DNA of 64,000 nt from Eutrophocola sp963925675 (GTDB taxonomy: Bacteria > Pseudomonadota > Gammaproteobacteria > Pseudomonadales > Pseudohongiellaceae), in NCBI GenBank assembly GCA_963925675.1, contig CAWUSW010000026.1, positions 1 to 64,000 on the forward strand, in the 5' to 3' direction. Of the stretch, positions 34,303 through 42,657 are shown in pieces. Under the pieces are notes generated by a model that ran no database searches, was not told the origin of the DNA, and worked only from the letters and a program-made list of their open reading frames with translations. The position numbers were made by a program, and so were the translations under genes. How positions within the stretch are numbered: the first letter of the stretch is position 1; every line of letters begins with the position of its first letter.

Positions 34303-34416
34303 TTAACCCTGTCGCTGTTTATGGCGTGGTTCCTTGCAAATAACTCTTACAATACCGCCACGTTTAATAACTTTGCAGTTACGACACACTTTTTTTACTG
34401 ATGCTCTGACTTTCAT
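34303..34416 (-). CDS. rpmJ: 50S ribosomal protein L36
   Basis: A 37-residue protein beginning MKVRASVKKVCRNCKVIKR and ending HKQRQG. The zinc ligands C-x2-C (CRNC) with a later Cys (VICKEPRH) and His mark the zinc-binding form of L36. It begins 37 bases after secY, with AGAAGATTC before the ATG. It is the usual last gene of the spc operon. Confidence 0.96.
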   Translation of the reverse strand: MKVRASVKKVCRNCKVIKRGGIVRVICKEPRHKQRQG

Positions 34417-34453
34417 GAATCTTCTCCAAACCTCTAAAAGCAATATCTATTAA

Positions 34454-35764
34454 CTACCGCTTGAATGACCCAATGTTGGATTTTTTCATCAGAGATTCAT
34501 ACTGATGAGACATCAGATGAGACTGAATCTGTGACATAAAATCCATACAAACAACCACTACAATCAGTAGTGAAGTACCGCCCAACTGGAAAGGGACATT
34601 GGCCGCAACCTGCAGAAACTGGGGTAACAAACAAATCATCGTAATGTAAACCGCACCAAACATAGTGAGTCGTGTCATCACGCTGTCCACATAAGTAGCA
34701 GTCTGCTCACCTGGACGGATACCCGGGATGAAAGCACCGGATTTTCGCAAGTTGTCTGCAATCTCTTTCGGGTTGAAAACCAGCGAAGTATAGAAAAAGC
34801 AAAAAGCAACAATTAATGTAGCAAATACAAGTATATATAGTGGTTGGCCAGGTCCAAGGATCAGCGCAAGATCTGCCATCCATTGCATGCCTTCATTCTG
34901 ACCAAACCATTGACCCAGAGAGGCAGGGAATAACAAAAAGCTGCTGGCAAAAATTGCCGGAATTACACCCGCCATATTCACCTTTAAAGGTAAATGGCTG
35001 GATTGTCCCTGATACATCTTCCGGCCTTGCTGGCGCGGCGCATAATTTACAGTAATTCTGCGTTGTGCTCTTTCTACAAAAACTACACAAGCAATCACTA
35101 CTGCTGCAATTACGGCAACAATAAATAGTGCTATCGGTTGAATCTGACCTTCAGCTGCCTGTTCCAGTGATTGTCCGATTGCTGCGGGTAGGCCCGCGAC
35201 GATACCAGCAAAGATAAGTAATGAAATACCGTTACCAACGCCTCTTTCGGTGATTTGTTCACCCAGCCACATTAGAAACATGGCACCGGTAACCAGCGAG
35301 ACAAATGCTGTGAAATAAAAGCTGAAATTTGCATTAAATGCTAACTGGGATAATAAACCCGTGGTAATAGCAATAGCCTGAACAGAAGCAAAAAGCAGTG
35401 CGCCATAACGCGTGTACTGACTGATTTTCCGACGACCAGATTCACCTTCTTTCTTTAATTGTTCTAACTGCGGAGTTGTAGCAGTTAATAACTGCATAAT
35501 AATAGACGCAGTAATGTAAGGCATTATGCCAAGAGCAAAAATACTCATGCGCTCAATAGCACCACCGGAAAACATATTAAACAAGCCCAGGAATGTACCC
35601 TGATTCTGGTTAAACAGTGCTTGTAACTGATCCGGATTGATACCAGGAACAGGAATATGCGTACCTATGCGGTATACCAAAATTGCGAACAGCACAAAAG
35701 CAAGTCTGGCTTTTAATTCAGCCAACCCGTCTGCTTTTCCTGGTCTCATTCCTGGTGTCGCCAT
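34454..35764 (-). CDS. secY: Protein translocase channel SecY
   Basis: The channel subunit of the Sec translocon, with ten transmembrane helices. 'GTHIPVPGIN' after TM1, 'RISQYTRYGA' type cytosolic loops, 'ERGVGNGISLLIFAGI' and the ribosome/SecA-binding loop 'RSGAFIPGIRPGEQT' are recognisable. Length is 436 residues (E. coli 443). It is located between rplO and rpmJ as usual; its partner SecE is encoded at 61395-61763. Confidence 0.97.
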   Translation of the reverse strand: MATPGMRPGKADGLAELKARLAFVLFAILVYRIGTHIPVPGINPDQLQALFNQNQGTFLGLFNMFSGGAIERMSIFALGIMPYITASIIMQLLTATTPQLEQLKKEGESGRRKISQYTRYGALLFASVQAIAITTGLLSQLAFNANFSFYFTAFVSLVTGAMFLMWLGEQITERGVGNGISLLIFAGIVAGLPAAIGQSLEQAAEGQIQPIALFIVAVIAAVVIACVVFVERAQRRITVNYAPRQQGRKMYQGQSSHLPLKVNMAGVIPAIFASSFLLFPASLGQWFGQNEGMQWMADLALILGPGQPLYILVFATLIVAFCFFYTSLVFNPKEIADNLRKSGAFIPGIRPGEQTATYVDSVMTRLTMFGAVYITMICLLPQFLQVAANVPFQLGGTSLLIVVVVCMDFMSQIQSHLMSHQYESLMKKSNIGSFKR

Positions 35765-35821
35765 TTTAAATATATATCCCGATTACTCTTTAATTCGTGA
35801 AGTTTTTTAAGTTAGTGCAGC

Positions 35822-36313
35822 TTATGCGCTAGCTTCTTTTTTAACTTGTTTAACTTTCTTGCCTTTAGGCTTCTCAACGGCGTCTATAACCTTGCCGCCT
35901 GCTGCTTCAATTGCAGACCTTGCACCTTTGCTTACACTTAAGCCTTCTACAGTGACAGCACTAGTCACATCACCGGAAAGCATAATTTTCACACGCTTGG
36001 TATTTCGTTTGATGATATTGGCTTTTTCTAAAGTCTCAATATTGATAACACCACCGTCAATTTTATTAAGCTCAGCTGTGCGAACTTCTTCAGTAACGCT
36101 ACCAATACGGGAATAAAAACCGAATTTTGGAACACGTTTCTGCAAAGGCATCTGACCGCCTTCAAATCCTGGCCGCACACCGCCACCCGAACGAGATTTT
36201 TGGCCTTTGTGACCGCGTCCGGCGGTTTTACCAGATCCGCTACCTATACCTCGGCCAACACGTTTCTTCTCCTGAATAGAGCCAGGAACTGGAGCCAATG
36301 TATTCAATTGCAT
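35822..36313 (-). CDS. rplO: 50S ribosomal protein L15
   Basis: 'MQLNTLAPVPGS' is the normal L15 start, followed by the Gly/Arg-rich 'RVGRGIGSGSGKTAGRGHKGQKSR'. An ATG at 36331 lies six codons earlier in frame and has AGAAAG upstream, so the true start is uncertain; I prefer the family start at 36313. The C-terminal tail is rich in Lys (KPKGKKVKQVKKEASA) and longer than in E. coli. The 22-bp tandem repeats lie just upstream. Confidence 0.93.
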   Translation of the reverse strand: MQLNTLAPVPGSIQEKKRVGRGIGSGSGKTAGRGHKGQKSRSGGGVRPGFEGGQMPLQKRVPKFGFYSRIGSVTEEVRTAELNKIDGGVINIETLEKANIIKRNTKRVKIMLSGDVTSAVTVEGLSVSKGARSAIEAAGGKVIDAVEKPKGKKVKQVKKEASA

Positions 36314-36330
36314 AGTAGTATCAGTTGTCA

Positions 36331-36396
36331 TAGTTATTCTTTCTGTAATAAATAGTTATTCTTTCTGTAATAAATAGTTTTTATTTCTGCAATAAG
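36331..36396. repeat. 22-bp tandem repeat between rpmD and rplO
   Basis: Two identical 22-base copies (36331-36352 and 36353-36374, beginning TAGTTATTCTTTCTGTAA) are followed by a diverged third (36375-36396). On the mRNA strand each copy carries AGAAAGAATAACTA, the likely ribosome-binding region of rplO, so the initiation region has been duplicated. Confidence 0.85.
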
Positions 36397-36430
36397 AAAT
36401 TATTTATCAATAATTAAAGCTAACTTCAGT

Positions 36431-36613
36431 TCAGTCTTCCACTTTAATCATGTGGATCACTCTATTGATCATGCCACGTACAGCTGGTGTGTCTTCCACT
36501 TCCACTGAATGACGAATACGCCTCAGGCCAAGTCCAGTGAGACAGGCTTTATGCGCTTTCAAAGCTCCGATAGGGCTTTTCAAAAGAGTAACTTTAACTT
36601 TATTTGCTGCCAT
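36431..36613 (-). CDS. rpmD: 50S ribosomal protein L30
   Basis: A 60-residue protein with 'VKVTLLKSPIGALKAHKACLTGLGLRRI' and 'TPAVRGMINRVIHMIKVED', the complete L30 pattern. It lies between rpsE and rplO in the normal spc order. Confidence 0.95.
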   Translation of the reverse strand: MAANKVKVTLLKSPIGALKAHKACLTGLGLRRIRHSVEVEDTPAVRGMINRVIHMIKVED

Positions 36614-36680
36614 GATTTCTTACTCTATCTTTCAGTTACTTTAATTTTTATTTGTCGGCTTATCTGTCTAATCCGACAAT

Positions 36681-37190
36681 TTAGCCAATAATCTCTTCAA
36701 CGGATTTGCCACGTTTTGCTGCAATTTCTTCAGGAGCACGCATGGTCTGCAAGCCTTTAAACGTTGCTCTAACCACATTAACGGGGTTAGTCGAGCCATA
36801 ACATTTGGCCAGTACATTATGTACACCGGCTAGCTCGAGAATGGCACGCATTGCGCCACCAGCAATAACTCCGGTACCTTCAGAGGCAGGCTGCATATAG
36901 ATCTTGGAAGCGCCATGCCTTGCTTTAATTGGGTATTGCAAAGTATCACCGTCAAGTTTGACGCTAATCATATTGCGACGAGCAGCTTCCATGGCTTTCT
37001 GGATAGCCAGAGGCACTTCACGCGCTTTACCGCGACCGAAGCCAACTTTGCCTTTCCCATCACCAACCGCTGTTAGCGCAGTAAAACCGAAAATTCGTCC
37101 ACCTTTAACCACTTTGGCTACACGGTTTACCTGAATCAGCTTTTCCTGCATGCCTTCTTCGTTTTTATTTTGTTCTTTTTTATATGCCAT
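36681..37190 (-). CDS. rpsE: 30S ribosomal protein S5
   Basis: 'EKLIQVNRVAKVVKGGRIFGFTALTAVGDG' is the S5 double-stranded-RNA-binding region, and 'KIYMQPASEGTGVIAGGAMR' marks the C-terminal domain. S5 contributes to decoding accuracy and mRNA unwinding. It has 169 residues, near the E. coli 167. Confidence 0.97.
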   Translation of the reverse strand: MAYKKEQNKNEEGMQEKLIQVNRVAKVVKGGRIFGFTALTAVGDGKGKVGFGRGKAREVPLAIQKAMEAARRNMISVKLDGDTLQYPIKARHGASKIYMQPASEGTGVIAGGAMRAILELAGVHNVLAKCYGSTNPVNVVRATFKGLQTMRAPEEIAAKRGKSVEEIIG

Positions 37191-37207
37191 TTGTATAAAC
37201 CGTTTAC

Positions 37208-37543
37208 CTAGAATTCCAATCCATTTTCACGTGCAGCATCTGCAAGAGCTTTAACACGACCGTGGTACTGATACCCACTACGATCAAAAGCGACAGTAGT
37301 GACACCTGCTGCTTTGGCTTTCTCTGCAATCTCTTTACCTACCAGAATAGCAGACTCAACATTGCCAGTTTTCTTTTCGCCCAGGGAAGTAGCGGTTGCC
37401 AGCACATGATGATCAGGAGAAATCACCTGCGCATAAATATGGCGGGGACTTCTGTATATGCAAAGACGATTTACACGCAATTCGCTGATTTTAGCCCGTG
37501 TTTTTTTGGCGCGTCTCAGACGAGATGTTTTCTTCTCGTTCAT
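37208..37543 (-). CDS. rplR: 50S ribosomal protein L18
   Basis: 'RLRRAKKTRAKI', 'LCIYRSPRHIYAQVI' and 'AFDRSGYQYHGRVKALADAARENGLEF' identify L18, which binds 5S rRNA. It has 111 residues against 117 in E. coli, with the shortfall at the N terminus. Confidence 0.96.
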   Translation of the reverse strand: MNEKKTSRLRRAKKTRAKISELRVNRLCIYRSPRHIYAQVISPDHHVLATATSLGEKKTGNVESAILVGKEIAEKAKAAGVTTVAFDRSGYQYHGRVKALADAARENGLEF

Positions 37544-37588
37544 AGTTATATCTCTTCTTCCTAATGTCTTTAAACTAATTTATATCTA

Positions 37589-38122
37589 TTACTTCTTCTT
37601 CGCTTCTTTTCTGAATACACGTTCGTCAGAGTAGCGAATACCTTTACCCTTATAAGGCTCAGGTGGTCTAAACTTTCTTATTTCTGCAGCAACCTGACCT
37701 ACTTTTTGTTTGTCAGCACCCTTGATCAAAATCTCTGTCTGAGTAGGAGTGTCAGCAGTAATACCTTCGGGCAACTGATAGTCAATTGGATGTGAATAGC
37801 CAACAGTCAGGTTGATTGTTTTACCTTCTGCTTTAGCTCTATACCCAACTCCGATTAGCTCCAGTTTCTTTTCGAAACCATCGCTGACACCTACTACCAT
37901 GTTGTTGACCAGGGAACGGAAAGTTCCAGTCATGGCTACAGCTTCTTTGCTTGTTTTCTTTGCAGACAACTTAAGCTGATTATCTTCATTAACGATATCC
38001 ACCAGATCATGCAATTGCAGGTCAAGGGAACCATTGCTTCCTTTTACTGAAACAAGGCCGTTGGCTATATTCACCTCGACGCCCTTAGGCAGATCGACTG
38101 GACTGTTTGCTATTCTTGACAT
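37589..38122 (-). CDS. rplF: 50S ribosomal protein L6
   Basis: L6 has two similar domains. Here 'MSRIANSPVDLPKGVEVNI' begins the first and 'GVGYRAKAEGKTINLTVGYSHPIDYQLP' opens the second, with the typical end 'PEPYKGKGIRYSDERVFRKEAKKK'. It contacts helix 97 of 23S rRNA. It has 177 residues, the E. coli length. Confidence 0.97.
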   Translation of the reverse strand: MSRIANSPVDLPKGVEVNIANGLVSVKGSNGSLDLQLHDLVDIVNEDNQLKLSAKKTSKEAVAMTGTFRSLVNNMVVGVSDGFEKKLELIGVGYRAKAEGKTINLTVGYSHPIDYQLPEGITADTPTQTEILIKGADKQKVGQVAAEIRKFRPPEPYKGKGIRYSDERVFRKEAKKK

Positions 38123-38185
38123 AATCCTGCTCTTTTAAACTGTTATAACTTGTATTTACTAAATAGTTTCTTGTTTTGGTACTGA

Positions 38186-38581
38186 TTAAAAAACTGTACA
38201 GAGAATCTCACCACCGATACCGGCGTTCTTGGCAGCTTTATCAGTCATCAAACCTTTATTAGTGGAAATAACACTAATACCCAGGCCAGCCTGCACTTCA
38301 GGAATATCGTCTTTACCGGTGTATAAACGTAAACCAGGACGACTGCCACGATGCAAAGACTCAATAACAGGCTTGCCATTAAAATATTTAAGATCAATAT
38401 TAATTTGTGGCTTCACCAGGTCATCATTGACTGAATAACCGTTTATATACCCTTCCTGCTTCAACACATCCAGGATAGCCTGTTTGATTTTTGAAGACGG
38501 GCAGGACACATCAGGAAGGCCGGCCATCTGGGCATTCCTTATGCGTGTCAGTAAATCTGCAATGGGGTCTGACATACTCAT
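38186..38581 (-). CDS. rpsH: 30S ribosomal protein S8
   Basis: 'DPIADLLTRIRNAQMAGL' and the end 'AAKNAGIGGEILCTVF' identify S8, a primary 16S rRNA binder. In E. coli it represses the spc operon by binding the rplE region. It has 131 residues, one more than E. coli. Confidence 0.97.
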   Translation of the reverse strand: MSMSDPIADLLTRIRNAQMAGLPDVSCPSSKIKQAILDVLKQEGYINGYSVNDDLVKPQINIDLKYFNGKPVIESLHRGSRPGLRLYTGKDDIPEVQAGLGISVISTNKGLMTDKAAKNAGIGGEILCTVF

Positions 38582-38642
38582 TAATCTATTCCTCTATCTC
38601 TATCTTGCTGACCGGTGAAAATCACTTTCCAGCTATTGTTTT

Positions 38643-38948
38643 TTACCAGCTGGCTTTGGTCAGACCAGGAACATCACCTTTCATGGCATGTTCACGTAAT
38701 TTATTTCGGCACAATCCAAATTTACGATATACACCGTGTGGACGGCCTGTAACTTTACAACGATTGCGCTGACGAGTAGGACTAGCATCCCTTGGAAGCT
38801 TCTGCAGTTTTACCTGGGCATCCCATTTTTCTTCATCAGAGGCTGTCTGACTTTTCAGTACAGCTTTAAGCGCAGTACGTTTTTCAGCGTACTTGGCAAC
38901 CAATTTGGTGCGCTTGTGTTCTCTTTCAATCATTGAGGTTTTAGCCAT
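38643..38948 (-). CDS. rpsN: 30S ribosomal protein S14
   Basis: The zinc-free, long form of S14 (101 residues). 'MAKTSMIEREHKR' and 'RDASPTRQRNRCKVTGRPHG', with 'LRE..MKGDVPGLTKASW' at the end, are typical of gammaproteobacteria. It lies between rplE and rpsH. Confidence 0.97.
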   Translation of the reverse strand: MAKTSMIEREHKRTKLVAKYAEKRTALKAVLKSQTASDEEKWDAQVKLQKLPRDASPTRQRNRCKVTGRPHGVYRKFGLCRNKLREHAMKGDVPGLTKASW

Positions 38949-39012
38949 AACTTATCTTCTCTTGCCTTCTTTGAACATTTATCTTCTATCTATTTTGGTT
39001 AACAAATCATTA

Positions 39013-39573
39013 TCAGGCGCTAGCTGCAGGAGCGGCTTCGCCTCTTAATGGAAAATTCATCGCTCTTAATAAAGCTCGACCTTCATCATTATTTTTCGCT
39101 GTCGTAGTAATAGTAATATCCATACCACGTAGTGTGTCGATTTTGTCGTATTCAATTTCGGGGAAAATAATCTGCTCGGTAACACCCATTGCATAATTTC
39201 CACGGCCATCAAAAGATTTGGCGCTGAGTCCCCTGAAGTCACGAATTCGTGGAATTGCAACAGATACAAGGCGATCCAGAAACTCATACATACGCTCGCC
39301 GCGTAAAGTTACTTTACAACCCACAGGCCAGCCTTCACGGACCTTGAAACCAGCAACAGATTTACGGGCAAGGTTAACAATTGGTTTCTGGCCACTTATC
39401 TTGGTCATATCACCCAAGGCATTTTCCAGAACCTTCTTGTCACCGAATTCACCGCTACCCATATTTATTACCACTTTGGTAATTTTGGGTATTTCCATAG
39501 GATTCTGATAAGAGAACTGATTATTCAGCTCTTTCATCACTTCATTTTTGTAAAAATCTCTTAAACGAGCCAT
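39013..39573 (-). CDS. rplE: 50S ribosomal protein L5
   Basis: 'ARLRDFYKNEVMKELNNQF', 'NPMEIPKITKVVINMGSGE' and 'RDFRGLSAKSFDGRGNYAMGVTEQ' identify L5, a 5S rRNA binder at the central protuberance. It has 186 residues; the last seven or so (GEAAPAASA) extend past E. coli L5. Confidence 0.97.
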   Translation of the reverse strand: MARLRDFYKNEVMKELNNQFSYQNPMEIPKITKVVINMGSGEFGDKKVLENALGDMTKISGQKPIVNLARKSVAGFKVREGWPVGCKVTLRGERMYEFLDRLVSVAIPRIRDFRGLSAKSFDGRGNYAMGVTEQIIFPEIEYDKIDTLRGMDITITTTAKNNDEGRALLRAMNFPLRGEAAPAASA

Positions 39574-39689
39574 GATCTTTATATAACCTGTCTTTGTTTA
39601 ACGTTTATCTATTTACTAAATCTAATCAATATTAGATCAATTTCTGTTCCGCTTCGAGGCAGTGTCTAACTAACAATCTAATTAAAAGC

Positions 39690-40004
39690 CTAATCAATAG
39701 ACGAATTGTCAGATTTAAAAACTCTGACTTTGTCACCACTGTCATTAACACTAATTCCTACTCGATCAGCTTTGTCCGCTTTCGAGTTGAATATAGCAAC
39801 ATTGGAAATCTGAATTGCGGCTTCTTTTTCGACGATACCACCTTGTTTCCCAAGATTTGGGTTAGGTTTGGTATGACGCTTCACCATATTGATTCCAGAC
39901 ACAATCAGTCGTCCATTATCCAGCACGCGGGTGATCTTGCCGCGCTTGCCCTTGTCTTTACCGGCAATCACAATCACTTCATCATCACGTTTTAATTTCT
40001 GCAT
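39690..40004 (-). CDS. rplX: 50S ribosomal protein L24
   Basis: The KOW motif 'DEVIVIAGKDKGKRGKITRVL' starts the protein, and 'NMVKRHTKPNPNLGKQGGIVEKEA' follows. L24 is an early assembly initiator of the large subunit. It has 104 residues, as in E. coli. The gap between its start and rplN contains a REP-like element. Confidence 0.97.
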   Translation of the reverse strand: MQKLKRDDEVIVIAGKDKGKRGKITRVLDNGRLIVSGINMVKRHTKPNPNLGKQGGIVEKEAAIQISNVAIFNSKADKADRVGISVNDSGDKVRVFKSDNSSID

Positions 40005-40039
40005 TGTACTTTTCTCAATTCAACTTCTGGTTAACCATC

Positions 40040-40090
40040 TGTAGGAGGGACTTTAGTCCCGAAAAATTCGCGGTTAAAACCGCTCCTACA
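40040..40090. repeat. REP-like inverted pair overlapping the rplN stop codon
   Basis: This 51-bp element has outer arms TGTAGGAG (40040-40047) and CTCCTACA (40083-40090). Inside are two small palindromes: GGGACTTTAGTCCC (40047-40060) and GCGGTTAAAACCGC (40070-40083). The layout and the GTAGGAG start match the REP/BIME elements of Pseudomonas, Stenotrophomonas and Xanthomonas that RAYT transposases move. The right arm contains the TAG stop of rplN (CTA, 40086-40088). Confidence 0.8.
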
Positions 40091-40454
40091 ATACTTCCGG
40101 TGCCAGAGAAATAATTTTCATGAACTTCTCATTTCGCAGTTCCCTGGTAACCGGTCCGAAAACACGAGTTCCAATAGGAGCATCCTGAGCATTTAGCAGT
40201 ATTGCTGCATTATCATCAAACTTGATCAAGGATCCATCCGCTCGTCGTACACCACTCTTGGTTCGAACAACGAGTGCACTCAGTACCTGGCCTTTTTTGA
40301 CCTTGCCTCTTGGAATGGCTTCTTTAACTGTAACCTTGATTACATCACCAATTCTGGCATAACGACGATGAGATCCACCAAGCACCTTGATGCACATCAC
40401 TTTTCTTGCACCGCTGTTATCGGCCACATCCAAATAGGACTGAACTTGAATCAT
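40086..40454 (-). CDS. rplN: 50S ribosomal protein L14
   Basis: 'MIQVQSYLDVADNSGARKVMCIKVLGGSHRR' and the end 'ELRNEKFMKIISLAPEVL' identify L14, which forms inter-subunit bridges with S12 helix regions. It has 122 residues, close to E. coli (123). It opens the spc-type segment. Its stop codon lies inside the REP-like element. Confidence 0.97.
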   Translation of the reverse strand: MIQVQSYLDVADNSGARKVMCIKVLGGSHRRYARIGDVIKVTVKEAIPRGKVKKGQVLSALVVRTKSGVRRADGSLIKFDDNAAILLNAQDAPIGTRVFGPVTRELRNEKFMKIISLAPEVL

Positions 40455-40575
40455 CTAACTTCTCCGATGCTAAAAACCCTTGGGTAGTTAACAACTCTTT
40501 ATCTTAAAACTAAATTTTTATTTGCTGACCTAACTTTTGTTACGTCAGTATTTTTAATCTTGTTCCAAACTATCT

Positions 40576-40893
40576 TTAAACGATGGTGGCTTTTTCATCA
40601 ATTGAAACCAGCGCCCAGGTTTTAGTTTTGGATATTGGGCGAACTTCTTTAATAGTGACAGAATCGCCAGTCTGACATTCATTAGCCTCATCATGGGCGT
40701 GAAGTCTGGAAGATTTAGTCAAATATTTACTATAGACAGGGTGCTTTACGCGCCTTTCAACCAGCACAGTAATGGACTTGTCCATCTTGTTACTGACAAC
40801 CCTACCAGTAGCAGTACGCGCACTTTTCTTAGCGCCTGCAACTGACTCTTCTGTCGCGGTATTTTTCAGATCTGTTTCAACGGCTTCTGTCAT
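40576..40893 (-). CDS. rpsQ: 30S ribosomal protein S17, N-terminally extended
   Basis: The S17 core starts near residue 28, 'ATGRVVSNKMDKSITVLVERRVKHP', and runs to 'KTKTWALVSIDEKATIV'. It binds 16S rRNA in the body of the small subunit. The first 27 residues are an acidic and Ala/Thr-rich extension (MTEAVETDLKNTATEES...), giving 105 residues against 84 in E. coli. No alternative start closer to the core is present, so the extension is probably real. Confidence 0.94.
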   Translation of the reverse strand: MTEAVETDLKNTATEESVAGAKKSARTATGRVVSNKMDKSITVLVERRVKHPVYSKYLTKSSRLHAHDEANECQTGDSVTIKEVRPISKTKTWALVSIDEKATIV

Positions 40894-40939
40894 TTTTTCT
40901 AAAACCTGTTCTCTTTAATGGGCCTGATTAGTACTTCTT

Positions 40940-41137
40940 TCAAGACCGTTTTTCATTAATCAGGGTTTTTACCCTGGCAATATCTTTACGTACTGCAGTC
41001 ACCATATGCGACTGACCAAGCTGGCCAGTAGATTTCTGCATACGGAAATTAAATTGATCACGTAAAAGCTCAACGAGAACTTCATTAAGTTCTGTTACTG
41101 ACTTTTCTCTCAACTCGCTTGTTTCGTATTTAGCCAT
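40940..41137 (-). CDS. rpmC: 50S ribosomal protein L29
   Basis: A 65-residue helical protein with 'LREKSVTELNEVLVELLRDQFNFRMQ' and 'RKDIARVKTLINEKR'. It surrounds the exit tunnel and helps dock SRP and trigger factor. Its ATG shares one base with the rplP stop. Confidence 0.96.
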   Translation of the reverse strand: MAKYETSELREKSVTELNEVLVELLRDQFNFRMQKSTGQLGQSHMVTAVRKDIARVKTLINEKRS

Positions 41138-41550
41138 TACATCACTACCCTTTTAGCAAATTTAGTTGCGAAAGGAAGTTTCGCTGAAGCCAGAGCAAAT
41201 GCTTCTACTGCTATCTCTTCACTGACACCTTCAATTTCGAACAATACCTTGCCAGGCTGAATCTGGGCTACCCAGTATTCAACATTACCTTTACCTTTAC
41301 CCTGTCTTACTTCAAGAGGTTTCTGGGTAATTGGTTTGTCTGGAAAAACGCGAATCCAGATTTTCCCACCACGTTTTACATGACGCGTAAGTGCACGACG
41401 GGCAGATTCAATCTGACGAGCTGTCAAACGACCACGGCTGACAGCCTTTAAACCATATTCGCCGAAACTGATACTGCTGCCACGATGGGCCAGACCACGA
41501 TTACGGCCTTTCATTTGCTTGCGAAATTTGGTTCGCTTCGGTTGTAACAT
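41137..41550 (-). CDS. rplP: 50S ribosomal protein L16
   Basis: 'MLQPKRTKFRKQMKGRNRGLA' and 'WIRVFPDKPITQKPLEVRQGKGKGNVEYWVA' identify L16, which organises the A site of the peptidyl transferase centre. It has 137 residues. Arg in the 'RQGKGKGN' loop (hydroxylated in some bacteria by YcfD/RoxA) is present. Confidence 0.97.
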   Translation of the reverse strand: MLQPKRTKFRKQMKGRNRGLAHRGSSISFGEYGLKAVSRGRLTARQIESARRALTRHVKRGGKIWIRVFPDKPITQKPLEVRQGKGKGNVEYWVAQIQPGKVLFEIEGVSEEIAVEAFALASAKLPFATKFAKRVVM

Positions 41551-41563
41551 CCTTAACTACCTC

Positions 41564-42232
41564 TTAAGAATTCTTTTTTGGTTCAGTTTCAGGAACTTCT
41601 TCAGTGTCGAAAACTTCACCTTTAAAGATCCATACCTTTACACCAATAATGCCGTAAGTGGTTAAAGACTCACTGGTGGCATAGTCAATATCTGCTCTGA
41701 GTGTATGCAGAGGTACACGCCCTTCGTGATAACGCTCTGAACGGGCAATTTCTGCACCACCAAGACGACCACTAACCTGTACTTTTATACCTTCAGCGCC
41801 TTGACGCATGGCATTTTGCATAACACGCTTCATCGCTCGACGGAACATTACTCGTCGCTCAAGTTGCTGCGCAACACTGTCAGCAACTAACTGAGCGTCC
41901 AGATCCGGCTTACGAATCTCTTCAATGTTGATGTGCACAGGCACACCCATTTTTTTGATTAATTCTGTACGAAGCTTTTCAACATCTTCGCCCTTCTTAC
42001 CAATTACAATACCTGGTCTCGCAGTGAAAACAGTAACTCGGGCAGTTTGGGCAGGACGCTCAATTTCAATCCTGGAAACAGATGCTGCTGCCAGCTTCTT
42101 TTTCACCAGATCGCGTACTTCCATATCCTCGAGTAAATACTTGGCGTAGTCTCTGCCGCCTGCATACCAGACGGAAGTATGCTTTTTAACAATACCCAGT
42201 CTTATGCCTGTCGGGTGTACTTTCTGACCCAT
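41564..42232 (-). CDS. rpsC: 30S ribosomal protein S3
   Basis: 'MGQKVHPTGIRLGIVKKHTSVWYA', the KH-domain loop 'RPGIVIGKKGEDVE' and 'GIKVQVSGRLGGAEIARSE' identify S3, part of the mRNA entry helicase. It has 222 residues. It lies between rplV and rplP in the S10 order. Confidence 0.97.
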   Translation of the reverse strand: MGQKVHPTGIRLGIVKKHTSVWYAGGRDYAKYLLEDMEVRDLVKKKLAAASVSRIEIERPAQTARVTVFTARPGIVIGKKGEDVEKLRTELIKKMGVPVHINIEEIRKPDLDAQLVADSVAQQLERRVMFRRAMKRVMQNAMRQGAEGIKVQVSGRLGGAEIARSERYHEGRVPLHTLRADIDYATSESLTTYGIIGVKVWIFKGEVFDTEEVPETEPKKNS

Positions 42233-42272
42233 GTTTTCCTCTTCTTAACCGTTATTAGTCGCGTTAATGGTT

Positions 42273-42611
42273 TTAATCGTTATCAGCAACTTTTACTGTA
42301 ATGTGACAAGAGCGTTTCAAAATTCGATCAGCTCTACCCTTTGCGCGAGGACGAATACGTTTTAACGTCATTCCCTCATCCACATAAATACTGGACACTT
42401 TCAACTCATCAATATCGACACCTTCATTGTGCTCGGCATTGGCAATTGCTGAATTCAAAACTTTCTTGATAAGGACAGCCGCTTTCTTTGGGCTATAAGT
42501 AAGAAGCTCTAGCGCTTCTTCCACACCTTTACCACGAACCTGATCAGCAACAAGCCTGGCTTTTTGGGCCGATAATTTGGCTGTACTTAATTTTGCTGAA
42601 ACTTCCATCAT
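42273..42611 (-). CDS. rplV: 50S ribosomal protein L22
   Basis: 'KLSAQKARLVADQVRGKGVEEALELL' and the hairpin region 'MTLKRIRPRAKGRADRILKRSCHITV' identify L22, whose loop lines the exit tunnel and is a site of macrolide resistance changes. Two consecutive ATGs start the frame (42611 and 42608); AGAGG precedes both. It has 111-112 residues. Confidence 0.96.
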   Translation of the reverse strand: MMEVSAKLSTAKLSAQKARLVADQVRGKGVEEALELLTYSPKKAAVLIKKVLNSAIANAEHNEGVDIDELKVSSIYVDEGMTLKRIRPRAKGRADRILKRSCHITVKVADND

Positions 42612-42657
42612 TCCTACCTCTGTGTACTGTCACTCTTTACCATTAAAGTCTGCGGGA

